From assembly GCA_023401045.1 (NCBI GenBank), contig JAEXEM010000222.1, forward strand, positions 1 to 7,284: 7,284 nucleotides of DNA, in the 5' to 3' direction. Position 1 is the first letter of the stretch. Every line of letters begins with the position of its first letter. The notes beneath the pieces were generated by a model. The model did not search any database, was not told where the DNA came from, and saw only the letters and a program-made list of their open reading frames with translations. The translations under genes and the position numbers were made by a program. The stretch is from Actinomycetes bacterium (GTDB lineage Bacteria; Actinomycetota; Actinomycetes; Actinomycetales; Cellulomonadaceae). This document shows, one piece after another, positions 1 through 6,646 of the stretch.

Positions 1-1095
1 GTGCACGTCAGCGCCGCCACCGAGCCCTACGGCCGACGCCGGGACGACGCGGTCGAGGCGGCGCTCGGCGACGTGCCGCTCGTGCGCACCGGCAGCCGCT
101 ACGCCGTCGCCCCGGGACGGCTGCGCACCGGCGACGGCCGGCCCTACCAGGTCTTCACCCCGTTCCGCGGCGCGTGGCTCGACCACGGCTGGCGCGACCC
201 CGCGCCCCGCCCCCGCTCCGTGCCCTGGGCGTCGCTGCCCTCCGACGGGGTGCCGACGGCGCCGGTGACGGACGTGCAGCTGCCCGCCGCCGGAGAGCGG
301 GCCGCACGGGAGCGCTGGCACGCGTTCCTGCGGGACGACCTCGCCGGCTACCGCACCGACCGCGACCGCCCCGACCTCGATGCCACCTCCTGGATGTCGG
401 TGCACCTCAAGCACGGCGAGGTGCACCCCCGCACGCTGCTCGCCGACCTCGCGGCGGCGCAGCGCGACGGCGTGCCGCCCGAGGCGGTGGCGACGTACCG
501 TTCGGAGCTCGCGTGGCGCGAGTTCCACGCCGACGTCCTGTGGCACGCCCCCGAGGCGACGCGGCGGTCCCTGCGGCCGGTCGTTCGCGAGGACGCGTGG
601 GCGACCGGCCCGGCGGCGGACGCGGCGTTCGAGGCGTGGGCGGTGGGCCGCACCGGCTACCCGCTCGTCGACGCCGGGATGCGACAGCTGCGCGCCACGG
701 GGTGGATGCACAACCGGGTGCGCATGGTCGTCGCGTCGTTCCTCGTCAAGGACCTCCACGTCGCGTGGCAGCGCGGCGCGGCGCACTTCATGGCGTGGCT
801 CGTCGACGGGGACGTGCCGCAGAACCAGCTCAACTGGCAGTGGGTCGCCGGCACCGGGCGTGACGCCGCCCCGTACTTCCGGATCTTCAACCCCGTCACC
901 CAGGGGCTGAGGTTCGACCCCGACGGCGACTACGTCCGGCGCTGGGTCCCCGAGCTGCGCGACGTGCCCGGTGCGGCCGTGCACGAGCCGTGGCGGCTGC
1001 CGGGCGGGCTGCCCGCGGGGTACCCCGAGCGCCTCGTCGACCACGCACGCGAGCGGCAGGTCGCGCTCGACGACCACGCCCGCCGGCCGCGGTAG
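1..1095 (+). CDS. phr: Deoxyribodipyrimidine photolyase (class I photolyase/cryptochrome family), N-terminus cut off by window edge
   Basis: Flavoprotein that uses blue light to split UV-induced cyclobutane pyrimidine dimers in DNA. The visible 364 residues begin with the end of the N-terminal Rossmann antenna domain (HVSAATEPYGRRRD, residues 2-15) and contain the whole helical FAD-binding domain. Seen: the helix region around TSWMSVHLKHGEVHPRTL (129-146), WREF (172-175), TGYPLVDAGMRQL (218-230), GWMHNRVRM (234-242), the WQW motif in NQLNWQWVAGTG (275-286), YFRIFNP (292-298) and YVRRWVPELRDVPG (311-324). These are family signatures, and the tryptophans are candidates for the electron-transfer chain and dimer contacts. 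Family members run about 450-475 residues, so roughly 100 residues and the true start lie upstream. The codon at position 1 is GTG but is internal valine, not a start. A CPD rather than (6-4) or cryptochrome role is inferred from similarity. It converges with the dehydrogenase gene. No frameshift or missing motif is seen. Confidence 0.95.
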   Translation: MHVSAATEPYGRRRDDAVEAALGDVPLVRTGSRYAVAPGRLRTGDGRPYQVFTPFRGAWLDHGWRDPAPRPRSVPWASLPSDGVPTAPVTDVQLPAAGERAARERWHAFLRDDLAGYRTDRDRPDLDATSWMSVHLKHGEVHPRTLLADLAAAQRDGVPPEAVATYRSELAWREFHADVLWHAPEATRRSLRPVVREDAWATGPAADAAFEAWAVGRTGYPLVDAGMRQLRATGWMHNRVRMVVASFLVKDLHVAWQRGAAHFMAWLVDGDVPQNQLNWQWVAGTGRDAAPYFRIFNPVTQGLRFDPDGDYVRRWVPELRDVPGAAVHEPWRLPGGLPAGYPERLVDHARERQVALDDHARRPR

Positions 1096-1110
1096 CCGCT
1101 CGGACGGCTA
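1093..1110. terminator. Stem-loop joining the stop codons of two convergent genes (candidate bidirectional terminator)
   Basis: A perfect 6-bp inverted repeat, TAGCCG (1093-1098) and CGGCTA (1105-1110), encloses a 6-base loop. The left arm starts with the photolyase TAG stop and the right arm, on the other strand, starts with the dehydrogenase TAG stop. The structure is symmetric, so either transcript could form it. No T-tract follows on either side, so termination is inferred from position only. Confidence 0.4.
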
Positions 1111-2064
1111 GCCCTGCCGGACCGTCGGTCCCGCGACGACGTTGACCGGCGGCCGGCCCGCGAGCAGGGCCTCGAGCTGGCGGCGCACCAGGTCCGCGAT
1201 GCGCGGCAGGGTGGCGTCGGTGTTGCCGCCCTGGTGGCCCGTGAGCAGGAGGTTCGGCGCGTCCCACAGCGGGTGGTCCGCGGGCAGCGGCTCGGGGTCG
1301 GTGACGTCGAGCGCCGCGCGCAGCCGGCCGGACGTGAGCTCGGCGAGGAGCGCGTCGGTGTCGACGACCTTGCCGCGGGCCACGTTGACGAGCAGCGCGC
1401 CGTCCTTCATCCGGGAGAGTCGCTCGGCATCGATGAGGTGGTGGGTCGTGCGCGACAACGGCACGACGAGGACGACGACGTCGGCGTCCGGCAGCAGGTC
1501 GGACAGCTCGTCGACGCCGTGGACGTGGCCGTCGGCGTCGTCCCGCGCGGTCGAGGCCACCCGCACGACGTCGACCTCGAAGGGCCGGAACCGGGCGACG
1601 ACCGCGCCGCCCACGGACCCCTGCCCGACGACGAGCACGCGCCGGTCCGCGAGCGAGGGACCGTACGGGCTCTCCCAGCGGTGCGCGTCCATGGCGCGCA
1701 CCGCGGCCGGCAGACCGCGCTGCGCGGCGAGCGTGAGCGCCAGCGCGAGCTCGGCGGTGCCCGCGTCGTGCACGCCGCGTCCGTTGCACAGCACGACGCC
1801 CTCGGGCACGTGCGGCCGGGCGTGCTCGAAGCCGGCGCTCGGCAGCTGGACGTACCTCAGCGCGGGCAGCTCGCGCAGCACGTCGAAGCCGTTGGGGCGT
1901 ACGAAGTAGTGCGGCACGACGACGAGCCCGACCTGCGCGGCCGTCGCGGGGTCGAGCGGCTCGACGAGGTCCCAGCGCACGAGGCGCAGGTCGTCGCGGT
2001 GGGCGGCGGCGAGATCGCCGAGACGTCCGAGCAGGTCGTCGTCGGGGACGGTGGCGACGAGCAA
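1108..2064 (-). CDS. D-2-hydroxyacid dehydrogenase family oxidoreductase (TTG start)
   Basis: Predicted cytosolic NAD(P)-dependent oxidoreductase that interconverts a D-2-hydroxyacid and a 2-oxoacid; substrate unknown. It has 318 residues, normal for the family. Substrate-binding halves lie at about 1-110 and 285-318. The nucleotide-binding fold (about 111-284) has GQGSVGG at 147-153. The expected catalytic Arg, Glu and His are R230 (NVARGKVVD), E258 (DPEPLP) and H277 (GHQGGNT). The acidic residue that normally ends the second strand of NAD-specific members is absent (VRVAST, 167-172), so NADP use is possible. Start: no ATG or GTG is in frame near the expected N-terminus. TTG at 2064 has GGAGGA 9 nt upstream and begins directly with the first beta strand (LVATVPDD). 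CTG at 2073 is the only close alternative. The gene follows the GNAT gene by 5 nt and is probably co-translated with it. Confidence 0.88.
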   Translation of the reverse strand: MLVATVPDDDLLGRLGDLAAAHRDDLRLVRWDLVEPLDPATAAQVGLVVVPHYFVRPNGFDVLRELPALRYVQLPSAGFEHARPHVPEGVVLCNGRGVHDAGTAELALALTLAAQRGLPAAVRAMDAHRWESPYGPSLADRRVLVVGQGSVGGAVVARFRPFEVDVVRVASTARDDADGHVHGVDELSDLLPDADVVVLVVPLSRTTHHLIDAERLSRMKDGALLVNVARGKVVDTDALLAELTSGRLRAALDVTDPEPLPADHPLWDAPNLLLTGHQGGNTDATLPRIADLVRRQLEALLAGRPPVNVVAGPTVRQG

Positions 2065-2069
2065 CGTGG

Positions 2070-2618
2070 TCAGTCCTCCACCCGGCCGGCGCGGTACTCG
2101 TCCTCGAGCATCGACATGAGGACGGCGTCGCACCAGCCGTCGCCGTCGCGGTACGCGTCCCGGCGGCGCCCCTCGGTGCGGAAGCCGATGCTCTCGTAGA
2201 GCGACATCGCGCGGCTGTTGATGCTCAGCGCCTCGAGCTCGACGCGGTGCAGGTCGAGCCCGTCGAACGCGAACCCGAGGACGAGCTCGATGGCCTCGGT
2301 GCCGTAGCCCCGGCCGCGGTACATCGGCCGCATCGACAGCCGCAGCCCGGCGGAGCGCAGCGTGCCGTCGACCTCGTCGAGGACGATCTCGCCGCGGTAC
2401 TCGTCGTCGCCCAGCGCGGTGACGGCGAAGTCGTAGCGGCCCTCGGCGGTCTCGCGGCTCGCGCACCAGGCGTCGATCTCCGCGCGCGTGAAGTCCCGCG
2501 TCGTGCCGGTGAGCCGGCGGCCCTCGGCGTCGTCGAGCATGTCCCACATCGCGTCGGCGTCGTCCGCGCGGATGGGGCGGAGCACGATCATCTCGCCCTG
2601 CAGCGTCGGCTTCTGCAT
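2070..2618 (-). CDS. GNAT family N-acetyltransferase, RimJ/RimL-like
   Basis: Predicted cytosolic acetyltransferase moving an acetyl group from acetyl-CoA to an amine. Members of this subgroup act on ribosomal-protein N-termini, aminoglycosides, polyamines or unknown metabolites; the substrate cannot be read here. The 182 residues form one GNAT domain: first strand MIVLRPIRADDADAMW (10-25), central sheet ending in GLRLSMRP (91-98), acetyl-CoA pyrophosphate loop YRGRGYGTEA (100-109), and the C-terminal motif NSRAMSLYESIGF (134-146) with Y141 placed as the usual general acid. The length fits the family. The ATG at 2618 is preceded by GGAGGA only 3 nt away, a tight spacing. M10 is an alternative start but has only a weak upstream site. 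It is the first gene of a two-gene unit with the dehydrogenase, separated from gatB by 131 nt carrying hairpins, so it probably has its own promoter. Confidence 0.9.
   Translation of the reverse strand: MQKPTLQGEMIVLRPIRADDADAMWDMLDDAEGRRLTGTTRDFTRAEIDAWCASRETAEGRYDFAVTALGDDEYRGEIVLDEVDGTLRSAGLRLSMRPMYRGRGYGTEAIELVLGFAFDGLDLHRVELEALSINSRAMSLYESIGFRTEGRRRDAYRDGDGWCDAVLMSMLEDEYRAGRVED
2074..2079 (-). promoter_or_regulatory. Ribosome binding site that decides the TTG start of the dehydrogenase
   Basis: GGAGGA on the minus strand lies within the last codons of the upstream GNAT gene and ends 9 nt before the TTG at 2064. This is a near-ideal Shine-Dalgarno at a usable spacing. It leaves 0 nt before the alternative CTG at 2073, which argues for TTG. 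Confidence 0.6.
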
Positions 2619-2633
2619 GGTTCCTCCGTCCAG

Positions 2634-2649
2634 CCCTCGTTCTCGAGGG
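2634..2649. repeat. Perfect 6-bp inverted repeat in the leader of the GNAT-dehydrogenase unit
   Basis: CCCTCG (2634-2639) and CGAGGG (2644-2649) flank a TTCT loop. It lies 6 nt upstream of the GGAGGA ribosome binding site of the GNAT gene. It could be a repressor operator or a leader RNA hairpin near the ribosome site. Function is inferred from position, and chance is possible at this GC content. Confidence 0.3.
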
Positions 2650-2684
2650 TCGTCAGCGCCGTCTGCCCCGCCCGCGTGCGTCGG

Positions 2685-2690
2685 ATCGTA
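2685..2690 (-). promoter_or_regulatory. Weak candidate -10 element for the GNAT-dehydrogenase unit
   Basis: Minus-strand TACGAT fits the actinobacterial TAnnnT pattern, and it is the clearest such hexamer I noticed between gatB and the GNAT gene. It would give a leader of about 60 nt containing the 2634-2649 inverted repeat. No convincing -35 lies 16-18 nt upstream, where the 2695-2709 hairpin sits instead. Low confidence. Confidence 0.2.
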
Positions 2691-2694
2691 CGGA

Positions 2695-2709
2695 CCCCGG
2701 TGACCGGGG
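2695..2709. terminator. Second short GC hairpin downstream of gatB
   Basis: CCCCGG (2695-2700) and CCGGGG (2704-2709) form a perfect 6-bp inverted repeat around a TGA triplet. It lies about 40 nt past the gatB stop and just after the larger hairpin at 2717-2751, so the two could act as a tandem terminator of the gat operon. No U-tract follows. It might instead be an operator for the downstream GNAT gene. Confidence 0.3.
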
Positions 2710-2716
2710 AGCGCAC

Positions 2717-2751
2717 GACACGGCGCGCACGGGCGGGACCGCGACCGTGTC
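2717..2751 (-). terminator. Hairpin starting in the gatB stop codon (candidate terminator of the gat operon)
   Basis: GACACGG (2717-2723) and CCGTGTC (2745-2751) are perfect complements. The stem extends inward with CGCG (2724-2727) and CGCG (2740-2743) past one bulged base at 2744, giving about 11 bp and a 12-nt loop. On the minus-strand transcript the first arm begins at the second base of the gatB TGA. There is no U-run, as in many actinobacterial terminators. Termination is inferred from position and stem strength. Confidence 0.5.
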
Positions 2752-4261
2752 AGGCCGTGACGCGCTCGAGGACGAGCTCGCGGACCCGCCCGGCGTCGGC
2801 CTGGCCACGGGTGGCCTTCATGACCGCGCCGATGATGGCGCCCACCGGGCCGAGGTTCCCCGAACGGATCTTCTCGGCGATGTCGGGCTGCGCGGCGAGC
2901 GCGGCGTCGATGGCCTCGAGCAGCGGGCCGTCGTCGGAGACGACCTCGAGCCCGCGCGCGACGACGACCTGCTCCGGGTCGCCCTCACCCGCCAGGACGC
3001 CCTCGAGGACCTGACGTGCGAGCTTGTCGTTGATGCGGCCGGCGTCGACGAGCTGCTGCAGCGCGCCGATCTGGGCCGGCGTGATGGGCAGCTCCGCGAG
3101 CTCGACCTCCTGCTGCTTCGCGGTGCGGGCGAGCTCGCCCATCCACCACTTGCGCGCGGCGGCCGGGCTCGCGCCTGCCGCGACGGTCGCCTCGATGAGC
3201 TCGACCGCGCCGGCGTTGACGACGTCGCGCATCTCCGCGTCGGCGTAGCCCCACTCGCCCTGGAGCCGGCGGCGGCGCGCCGCGGGCAGCTCGGGCAGGG
3301 CCGCGCGGATCTCCTCGACCCACGCGCGGTCCGGGACGATCGGCACGAGGTCGGGCTCCGGGAAGTACCGGTAGTCCTCGGCGTCGGACTTCACGCGCCC
3401 GGCGGTCGTGATGCCGGTGTCCTCGTGCCAGTGCCGGGTCTCCTGGACGACGGCGGACCCGGCGTCGAGGATCGCGGCCTGCCGGCTGATCTCGTAGCGC
3501 ACCGCCCGCTCGACCGAGCGGAAGGAGTTGACGTTCTTCGTCTCGGTGCGCGTGCCGAGCGCCGAGGTCGGCGTCGGGCGCAGGGAGACGTTGACGTCGG
3601 CGCGCACGTTGCCGCGCTCCATCCGGGCCTCGGAGACGCCGAGCGCGCGGAACATGTCGCGCAGCGTCTGGACGTAGGCGCGCGCCACCTCGGGCGCCCG
3701 CTCCCCCGCCCCGGTGATGGGCCGCGTGACGATCTCGACGAGCGGCACACCGGCGCGGTTGTAGTCGACGAGCGAGTACTCGGCGCCGTGGATGCGCCCG
3801 GTGGCGCCACCGACGTGGGTGTTCTTGCCGGCGTCCTCCTCCATGTGCGCGCGCTCGATCTCGACGCGGAACGTCGTGCCGTCCTCGAGCTCGACGTCGA
3901 CCCAGCCGTCGTGCGCGATGGGCTCGTCGTACTGCGAGGTCTGGAAGTTCTTCGGCACGTCCGGGTAGAAGTAGTTCTTCCGCGCGAACCGGCACGACTG
4001 CGCGATCTCGCAGTTGAGCGCGAGGCCGATGCGGATCGCGTACTCGACCGCGGTGCCGTTGACGGCGGGCAGCGCACCCGGAAGGCCGAGGCTCACCGGC
4101 GTGATCTGCGTGTTCGGCTCCTCGCCGAACGACTGCTCGGCGCCGTCGAACATCTTGGTGCGGGTGCCGAGCTCGACGTGCACCTCGATGCCGATGACCG
4201 GGTCGAACCGGGCCACCGCGTCGTCGTAGTCGACCAGGTCGACGTCGGTCGTCGTGCTCAT
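2750..4261 (-). CDS. gatB: Asp-tRNA(Asn)/Glu-tRNA(Gln) amidotransferase subunit B
   Basis: tRNA-binding and kinase-like subunit of GatCAB. It activates the acyl group of mischarged Glu-tRNA(Gln) or Asp-tRNA(Asn) with ATP, so that ammonia from GatA can convert it to the amide. The 503 residues match the family (about 475-505). Cradle domain: IGIEVHVEL (23-31), LGLPGALP (58-65), RKNYFYPD (94-101), [10 protein letters not shown] (137-146), [16 protein letters not shown] (166-181), TETKNVNSF (239-247) and [12 protein letters not shown] (294-305). The C-terminal helical and YqeY-like tail ends in the conserved [13 protein letters not shown] (478-490). The four cysteines of a CxC...CxxC motif found in many homologues are replaced by D39, A41, T54 and S57. 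The ATG at 4261 has GGAGGGG 7 nt upstream. Its A is shared with the last base of the gatA TGA, a one-base overlap that suggests coupled translation. Confidence 0.98.
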   Translation of the reverse strand: MSTTTDVDLVDYDDAVARFDPVIGIEVHVELGTRTKMFDGAEQSFGEEPNTQITPVSLGLPGALPAVNGTAVEYAIRIGLALNCEIAQSCRFARKNYFYPDVPKNFQTSQYDEPIAHDGWVDVELEDGTTFRVEIERAHMEEDAGKNTHVGGATGRIHGAEYSLVDYNRAGVPLVEIVTRPITGAGERAPEVARAYVQTLRDMFRALGVSEARMERGNVRADVNVSLRPTPTSALGTRTETKNVNSFRSVERAVRYEISRQAAILDAGSAVVQETRHWHEDTGITTAGRVKSDAEDYRYFPEPDLVPIVPDRAWVEEIRAALPELPAARRRRLQGEWGYADAEMRDVVNAGAVELIEATVAAGASPAAARKWWMGELARTAKQQEVELAELPITPAQIGALQQLVDAGRINDKLARQVLEGVLAGEGDPEQVVVARGLEVVSDDGPLLEAIDAALAAQPDIAEKIRSGNLGPVGAIIGAVMKATRGQADAGRVRELVLERVTA

Positions 4262-5778
4262 CAGGCTGCCCCTCCGGCCAGCTCGGGGGCGCGGCCCAGC
4301 AGCGGGCCCTCCCAGCTCGTCTCGAGCAGCGCCTCGAGCGCCGCTCCCACGCGGTACAGGCGGGCGTCCTCGCGCGCCGGCGCGAGGATCTGGAACCCGA
4401 CCGGCAGGCCGTCGTCCGACAGCCCGTTCGGCAGGGACATGCCCGGGATCCCCGCGAGGTTCGCGGGGATGGTCGCGACGTCGTTGAGGTACATCGCCAG
4501 CGGGTCGTCGAGCTTCTCGCCGAGCTTGAACGCCGTGGTCGGCGCCGTCGGGGAGACGAGCACGTCGGCCTGCTCGAACGCGGCGGCGAAGTCCCGCTGG
4601 ATGAGCGTGCGGACCTTCTGCGCCGAGCCGTAGTAGGCGTCGTAGTAGCCCGCGGAGAGGGCGTACGTGCCGAGGATGATGCGGCGCTTGACCTCGTCGC
4701 CGAAGCCCTGGCCACGGGTGGCGGCCATGACGCGCTCGGCGGTCACCGGGCCCTCGGTCGGCTCGACGCGCAGGCCGAACCGCATGCCGTCGAACTTCGC
4801 GAGGTTGCTCGACGCCTCCGCGGGGAGGATGAGGTAGTACGCGGCGAGCGCGTAGGCGAACGACGGGCAGGAGACCTCGACGACCTCGGCACCCGCGGTG
4901 CGCAGCGCCTCGAGGGACTCCTCGAACCGTGCGAGGACGCCGGGCTGGTAGCCCTCGCCCTGCAGCTCGCGCACGACGCCGACGCGCAGCCCGCGCAGGT
5001 CGGCCGAGGCGCCCTCGCGGGCCGCGGCGACGTAGCCCGTCGCCGGGTCGCTCAGCGAGGTCGAGTCGCGCGGGTCGTGCCCGCCGATGAGCTCGTGCAG
5101 CAGCGCGGCGTCGAGGACGCTGCGGGTGCACGGGCCGGCCTGGTCGAGGCTCGAGGCGAGCGCGATGAGGCCGTAGCGCGAGACGCTCCCGTACGTCGGC
5201 TTGACCCCGACCGTGCCGGTGACGGCCGCCGGCTGGCGGATCGAGCCGCCGGTGTCGGTGCCGATGGCGAGCGGCGCCTCGTACGCGGCGACCGCGGCGG
5301 CCGAGCCGCCGCCCGAGCCGCCGGGGATGCGCTCGAGGTCCCACGGGTTGTGGGTGTTCCCGTAGCCGGAGTGCTCCGTCGAGGACCCCATGGCGAACTC
5401 GTCCATGTTCGTCTTGCCGAGGACCGGCAGGCCGGCGGCCTTGATCTTCTCGACGAGCGTCGCGTCGTACGGGGGGACCCAGCCCTCGAGGATGCGCGAG
5501 CCGGCGGTCGTCGGCAGGCCGCGCGTGACGACGACGTCCTTGACGGCGATGGGCACACCGGCGAGCGGGTGGAGCTCCTCGCCGGCCTCGCGGCGGGCGT
5601 CGACGTCGGCAGCGGTCGCGAGCGCCTCGTCCGCGGAGACGTGGAGGTAGGCGTGGACGGCGGGCTCGACGGCCGCGATGCGGTCGAGGTGGGCCTGCGT
5701 CGCCTCGACGCTCGTCACCTCGCGCGCGGTCAGCCGGTCGGCGAGCTCGGCGGCGGTCAGCCTGGTCAGGTCGGTCAT
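4261..5778 (-). CDS. gatA: Asp-tRNA(Asn)/Glu-tRNA(Gln) amidotransferase subunit A (amidase signature enzyme)
   Basis: Glutaminase subunit of GatCAB. It hydrolyses glutamine and feeds ammonia to GatB for tRNA-bound amidation. The 505 residues are normal for GatA. The amidase-signature Ser-cisSer-Lys triad is intact: K80 in VPIAVKD, S155 in [10 protein letters not shown], and the nucleophile S179 in [11 protein letters not shown]. Further family regions are [15 protein letters not shown] (121-135), [12 protein letters not shown] (192-203), [14 protein letters not shown] (359-372), and DD at 424-425 in the glutamine-binding region. Start: ATG at 5778 has GGAGG 6 nt upstream and gives the typical [13 protein letters not shown]-terminus. 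An in-frame upstream start at 5856 would add 26 arginine/serine-rich residues and overlap gatC, so it is rejected. Junctions are 1 nt after the gatC stop and a one-base overlap with gatB. Confidence 0.98.
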   Translation of the reverse strand: MTDLTRLTAAELADRLTAREVTSVEATQAHLDRIAAVEPAVHAYLHVSADEALATAADVDARREAGEELHPLAGVPIAVKDVVVTRGLPTTAGSRILEGWVPPYDATLVEKIKAAGLPVLGKTNMDEFAMGSSTEHSGYGNTHNPWDLERIPGGSGGGSAAAVAAYEAPLAIGTDTGGSIRQPAAVTGTVGVKPTYGSVSRYGLIALASSLDQAGPCTRSVLDAALLHELIGGHDPRDSTSLSDPATGYVAAAREGASADLRGLRVGVVRELQGEGYQPGVLARFEESLEALRTAGAEVVEVSCPSFAYALAAYYLILPAEASSNLAKFDGMRFGLRVEPTEGPVTAERVMAATRGQGFGDEVKRRIILGTYALSAGYYDAYYGSAQKVRTLIQRDFAAAFEQADVLVSPTAPTTAFKLGEKLDDPLAMYLNDVATIPANLAGIPGMSLPNGLSDDGLPVGFQILAPAREDARLYRVGAALEALLETSWEGPLLGRAPELAGGAA

Positions 5779-5779
5779 C

Positions 5780-6076
5780 TCACTCCTCCCCGAGGATCTG
5801 CGGGACGAGGAACTTGCCGTCCTGCGCCGCGGGCGCCTGGGAGAGCACCTCGTCACGGTCGAGCGGGGCGACCGGCTCGTCGGCGCGGAACACGTTGGAC
5901 AGCGGCAGCGGGTGGCTCGTCGCGGGGACGTCCGGGGTGGCGACCTCGGAGACGCGGGCGACGGACTCGACGATGACGTCGAGCTCGCCCGCCAGCCGGT
6001 CGAGCTCGGCCGGCGTCAGGTCGATCCGGGCGAGCGCGGCGACGCGCGCGACCTCGTCGCGGGAGAGGGTGGACAT
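5780..6076 (-). CDS. gatC: Asp-tRNA(Asn)/Glu-tRNA(Gln) amidotransferase subunit C
   Basis: Small subunit that wraps around GatA and holds the GatA-GatB complex together. The 98 residues match the family (about 95-100). The N-terminal helical half begins [20 protein letters not shown] (1-20). The extended C-terminal half carries NVFRADEP (61-68) and GKFLVPQIL (87-95), both typical of GatC. The ATG at 6076 has no clear Shine-Dalgarno, but a TAGACT hexamer ends 8 nt before it, so the operon may be transcribed leaderless. It is first in gatC-gatA-gatB, and its TGA lies one base before the gatA ATG. The 116 nt upstream hold the promoter and the end of the unknown gene. Confidence 0.97.
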   Translation of the reverse strand: MSTLSRDEVARVAALARIDLTPAELDRLAGELDVIVESVARVSEVATPDVPATSHPLPLSNVFRADEPVAPLDRDEVLSQAPAAQDGKFLVPQILGEE

Positions 6077-6084
6077 GGTCAGCG

Positions 6085-6090
6085 AGTCTA
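6085..6090 (-). promoter_or_regulatory. Candidate -10 element of the gatCAB operon (leaderless-type promoter)
   Basis: Minus-strand TAGACT matches the actinobacterial TAnnnT -10 pattern. Eight bases separate it from the gatC ATG, so the transcript would start at or within a base or two of the start codon. This explains why gatC lacks a recognisable ribosome binding site. No strong -35 hexamer is visible 16-18 nt upstream. Confidence 0.5.
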
Positions 6091-6170
6091 GTCGCGGGAC
6101 GGCGGCTGCGGTCCGCCCGTGTGCGCCGGGCCCGTCCGGAGAGCGGGGTCGTCAGGGCGGCACCGGTCCG

Positions 6171-6192
6171 CGCGGGCCCTACGTCCGCCGCG
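6171..6192 (-). terminator. Weak hairpin directly after the stop of the unknown gene
   Basis: CGCGG (6171-6175) and CCGCG (6188-6192) are perfect complements around a 12-nt loop, and the outer arm abuts the TGA at 6195-6193. Five pairs of G and C are expected often by chance here and no U-tract follows. It is listed because it occupies the same position relative to a stop codon as the stronger hairpins in the window. Confidence 0.2.
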
Positions 6193-6615
6193 TCAGAGCA
6201 GCTGCGAGGTCGCCGCGCTCACCAGCGCGAGCAACGCCTCCGCATACGCGTCGGACGGGTCGTCGGCGGTGAACGCCCGCTCCGGCTGGCCGCCGATCTC
6301 GACGATCACCTGGTAGCGCCCGTCGGTCGAGCGGGCGAGGCTGCGGAACGTGCCGCCGAGCAGCTCGCGGAGCTGGTCCTCCCGCGGCAGCCACAGGGCG
6401 TCCTCCTGGCGCACGGAGTCGAGCGCCCACTCGGTCGTCCCGTTGAACCCGAGGACGGTGCCGGTGGGGTACTCGTGGGCCTCGACGACCATCTCGGAGA
6501 TGGTGAAGACCTGACCGCCCATGTCCGTGGCGCGGATGACGAACCGGTCCCCCGCGCGCGGGTGCCACTGCAGGCCGGCCGCCTCGAGGGCCAGGGCGAT
6601 GTCCGTCGAGATCAC
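6193..6615 (-). CDS. Conserved actinobacterial protein of unknown function, 140 residues
   Basis: I cannot assign a function. The protein is small, acidic-leaning and soluble-looking: no signal peptide, membrane segment, P-loop or metal-binding cysteine cluster. Seen: GLQWHPRAGDRF (14-25), the strand-rich GQVFTISEMVVEAHEYP (34-50), TVLGFNGTTEWALDS (53-67), LWLPREDQLRELLGG (74-88), and a C-terminal alanine/leucine helix (121-140). From memory, close relatives occur in Cellulomonas-type genomes and are sometimes labelled pilus assembly protein CpaE. True CpaE is an ATPase much longer than this and its nucleotide-binding motifs are absent, so that label looks wrong. The GTG at 6615 begins MISTDIALAL; a GATACT hexamer ends 6 nt before it and there is no good Shine-Dalgarno, suggesting a leaderless message. 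It lies between the GNAT gene and gatC on the same strand, with gaps of 94 and 116 nt. Confidence 0.8.
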   Translation of the reverse strand: MISTDIALALEAAGLQWHPRAGDRFVIRATDMGGQVFTISEMVVEAHEYPTGTVLGFNGTTEWALDSVRQEDALWLPREDQLRELLGGTFRSLARSTDGRYQVIVEIGGQPERAFTADDPSDAYAEALLALVSAATSQLL

Positions 6616-6621
6616 GCGCCC

Positions 6622-6627
6622 AGTATC
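6622..6627 (-). promoter_or_regulatory. Candidate -10 element of the unknown gene (leaderless-type promoter)
   Basis: Minus-strand GATACT differs from TATACT-like -10 elements only at its first base. It ends 6 nt before the GTG at 6615, so transcription would begin at the start codon. The region has no clear -35 hexamer but does carry the direct repeats at 6647-6666. Confidence 0.45.
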
Positions 6628-6646
6628 GCCCGTGGTGCACGGATCG

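Noticed and set aside
1..3. GTG at the first base as the photolyase start
   Set aside because: Starting here would delete most of the Rossmann antenna domain, and the residues match the interior of photolyases, so the gene begins outside the window.
2065..2547. Extension of the dehydrogenase frame upstream of 2064
   Set aside because: It lies inside the GNAT gene in another frame, and its arginine-rich translation has no resemblance to a dehydrogenase N-terminus.
2801..2826. A 14-base match between gatB (2801-2814) and gatA (4708-4721), both encoding an ATRGQ segment
   Set aside because: The match is short, reflects shared residues and strong codon bias, and has no flanking homology to suggest duplication or recombination.
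2747..4633. Plus-strand open frame of 628 codons antisense to gatB and part of gatA
   Set aside because: It lacks family motifs, is rich in Arg, Val, Asp and Leu as expected for the complement of GC-rich coding, and overlaps two certain genes completely.
4262..5344. Extension of the gatB frame upstream through gatA
   Set aside because: It is a shadow of gatA. The gatB ATG at 4261 has a good ribosome site and gives a family-length protein.
6128..6179. Inverted repeat GGGCCCG / CGGGCCC between the unknown gene and gatC
   Set aside because: Each arm contains the self-complementary GGGCCC and the loop is 38 nt, so pairing is unlikely to be specific and is expected at this GC content.
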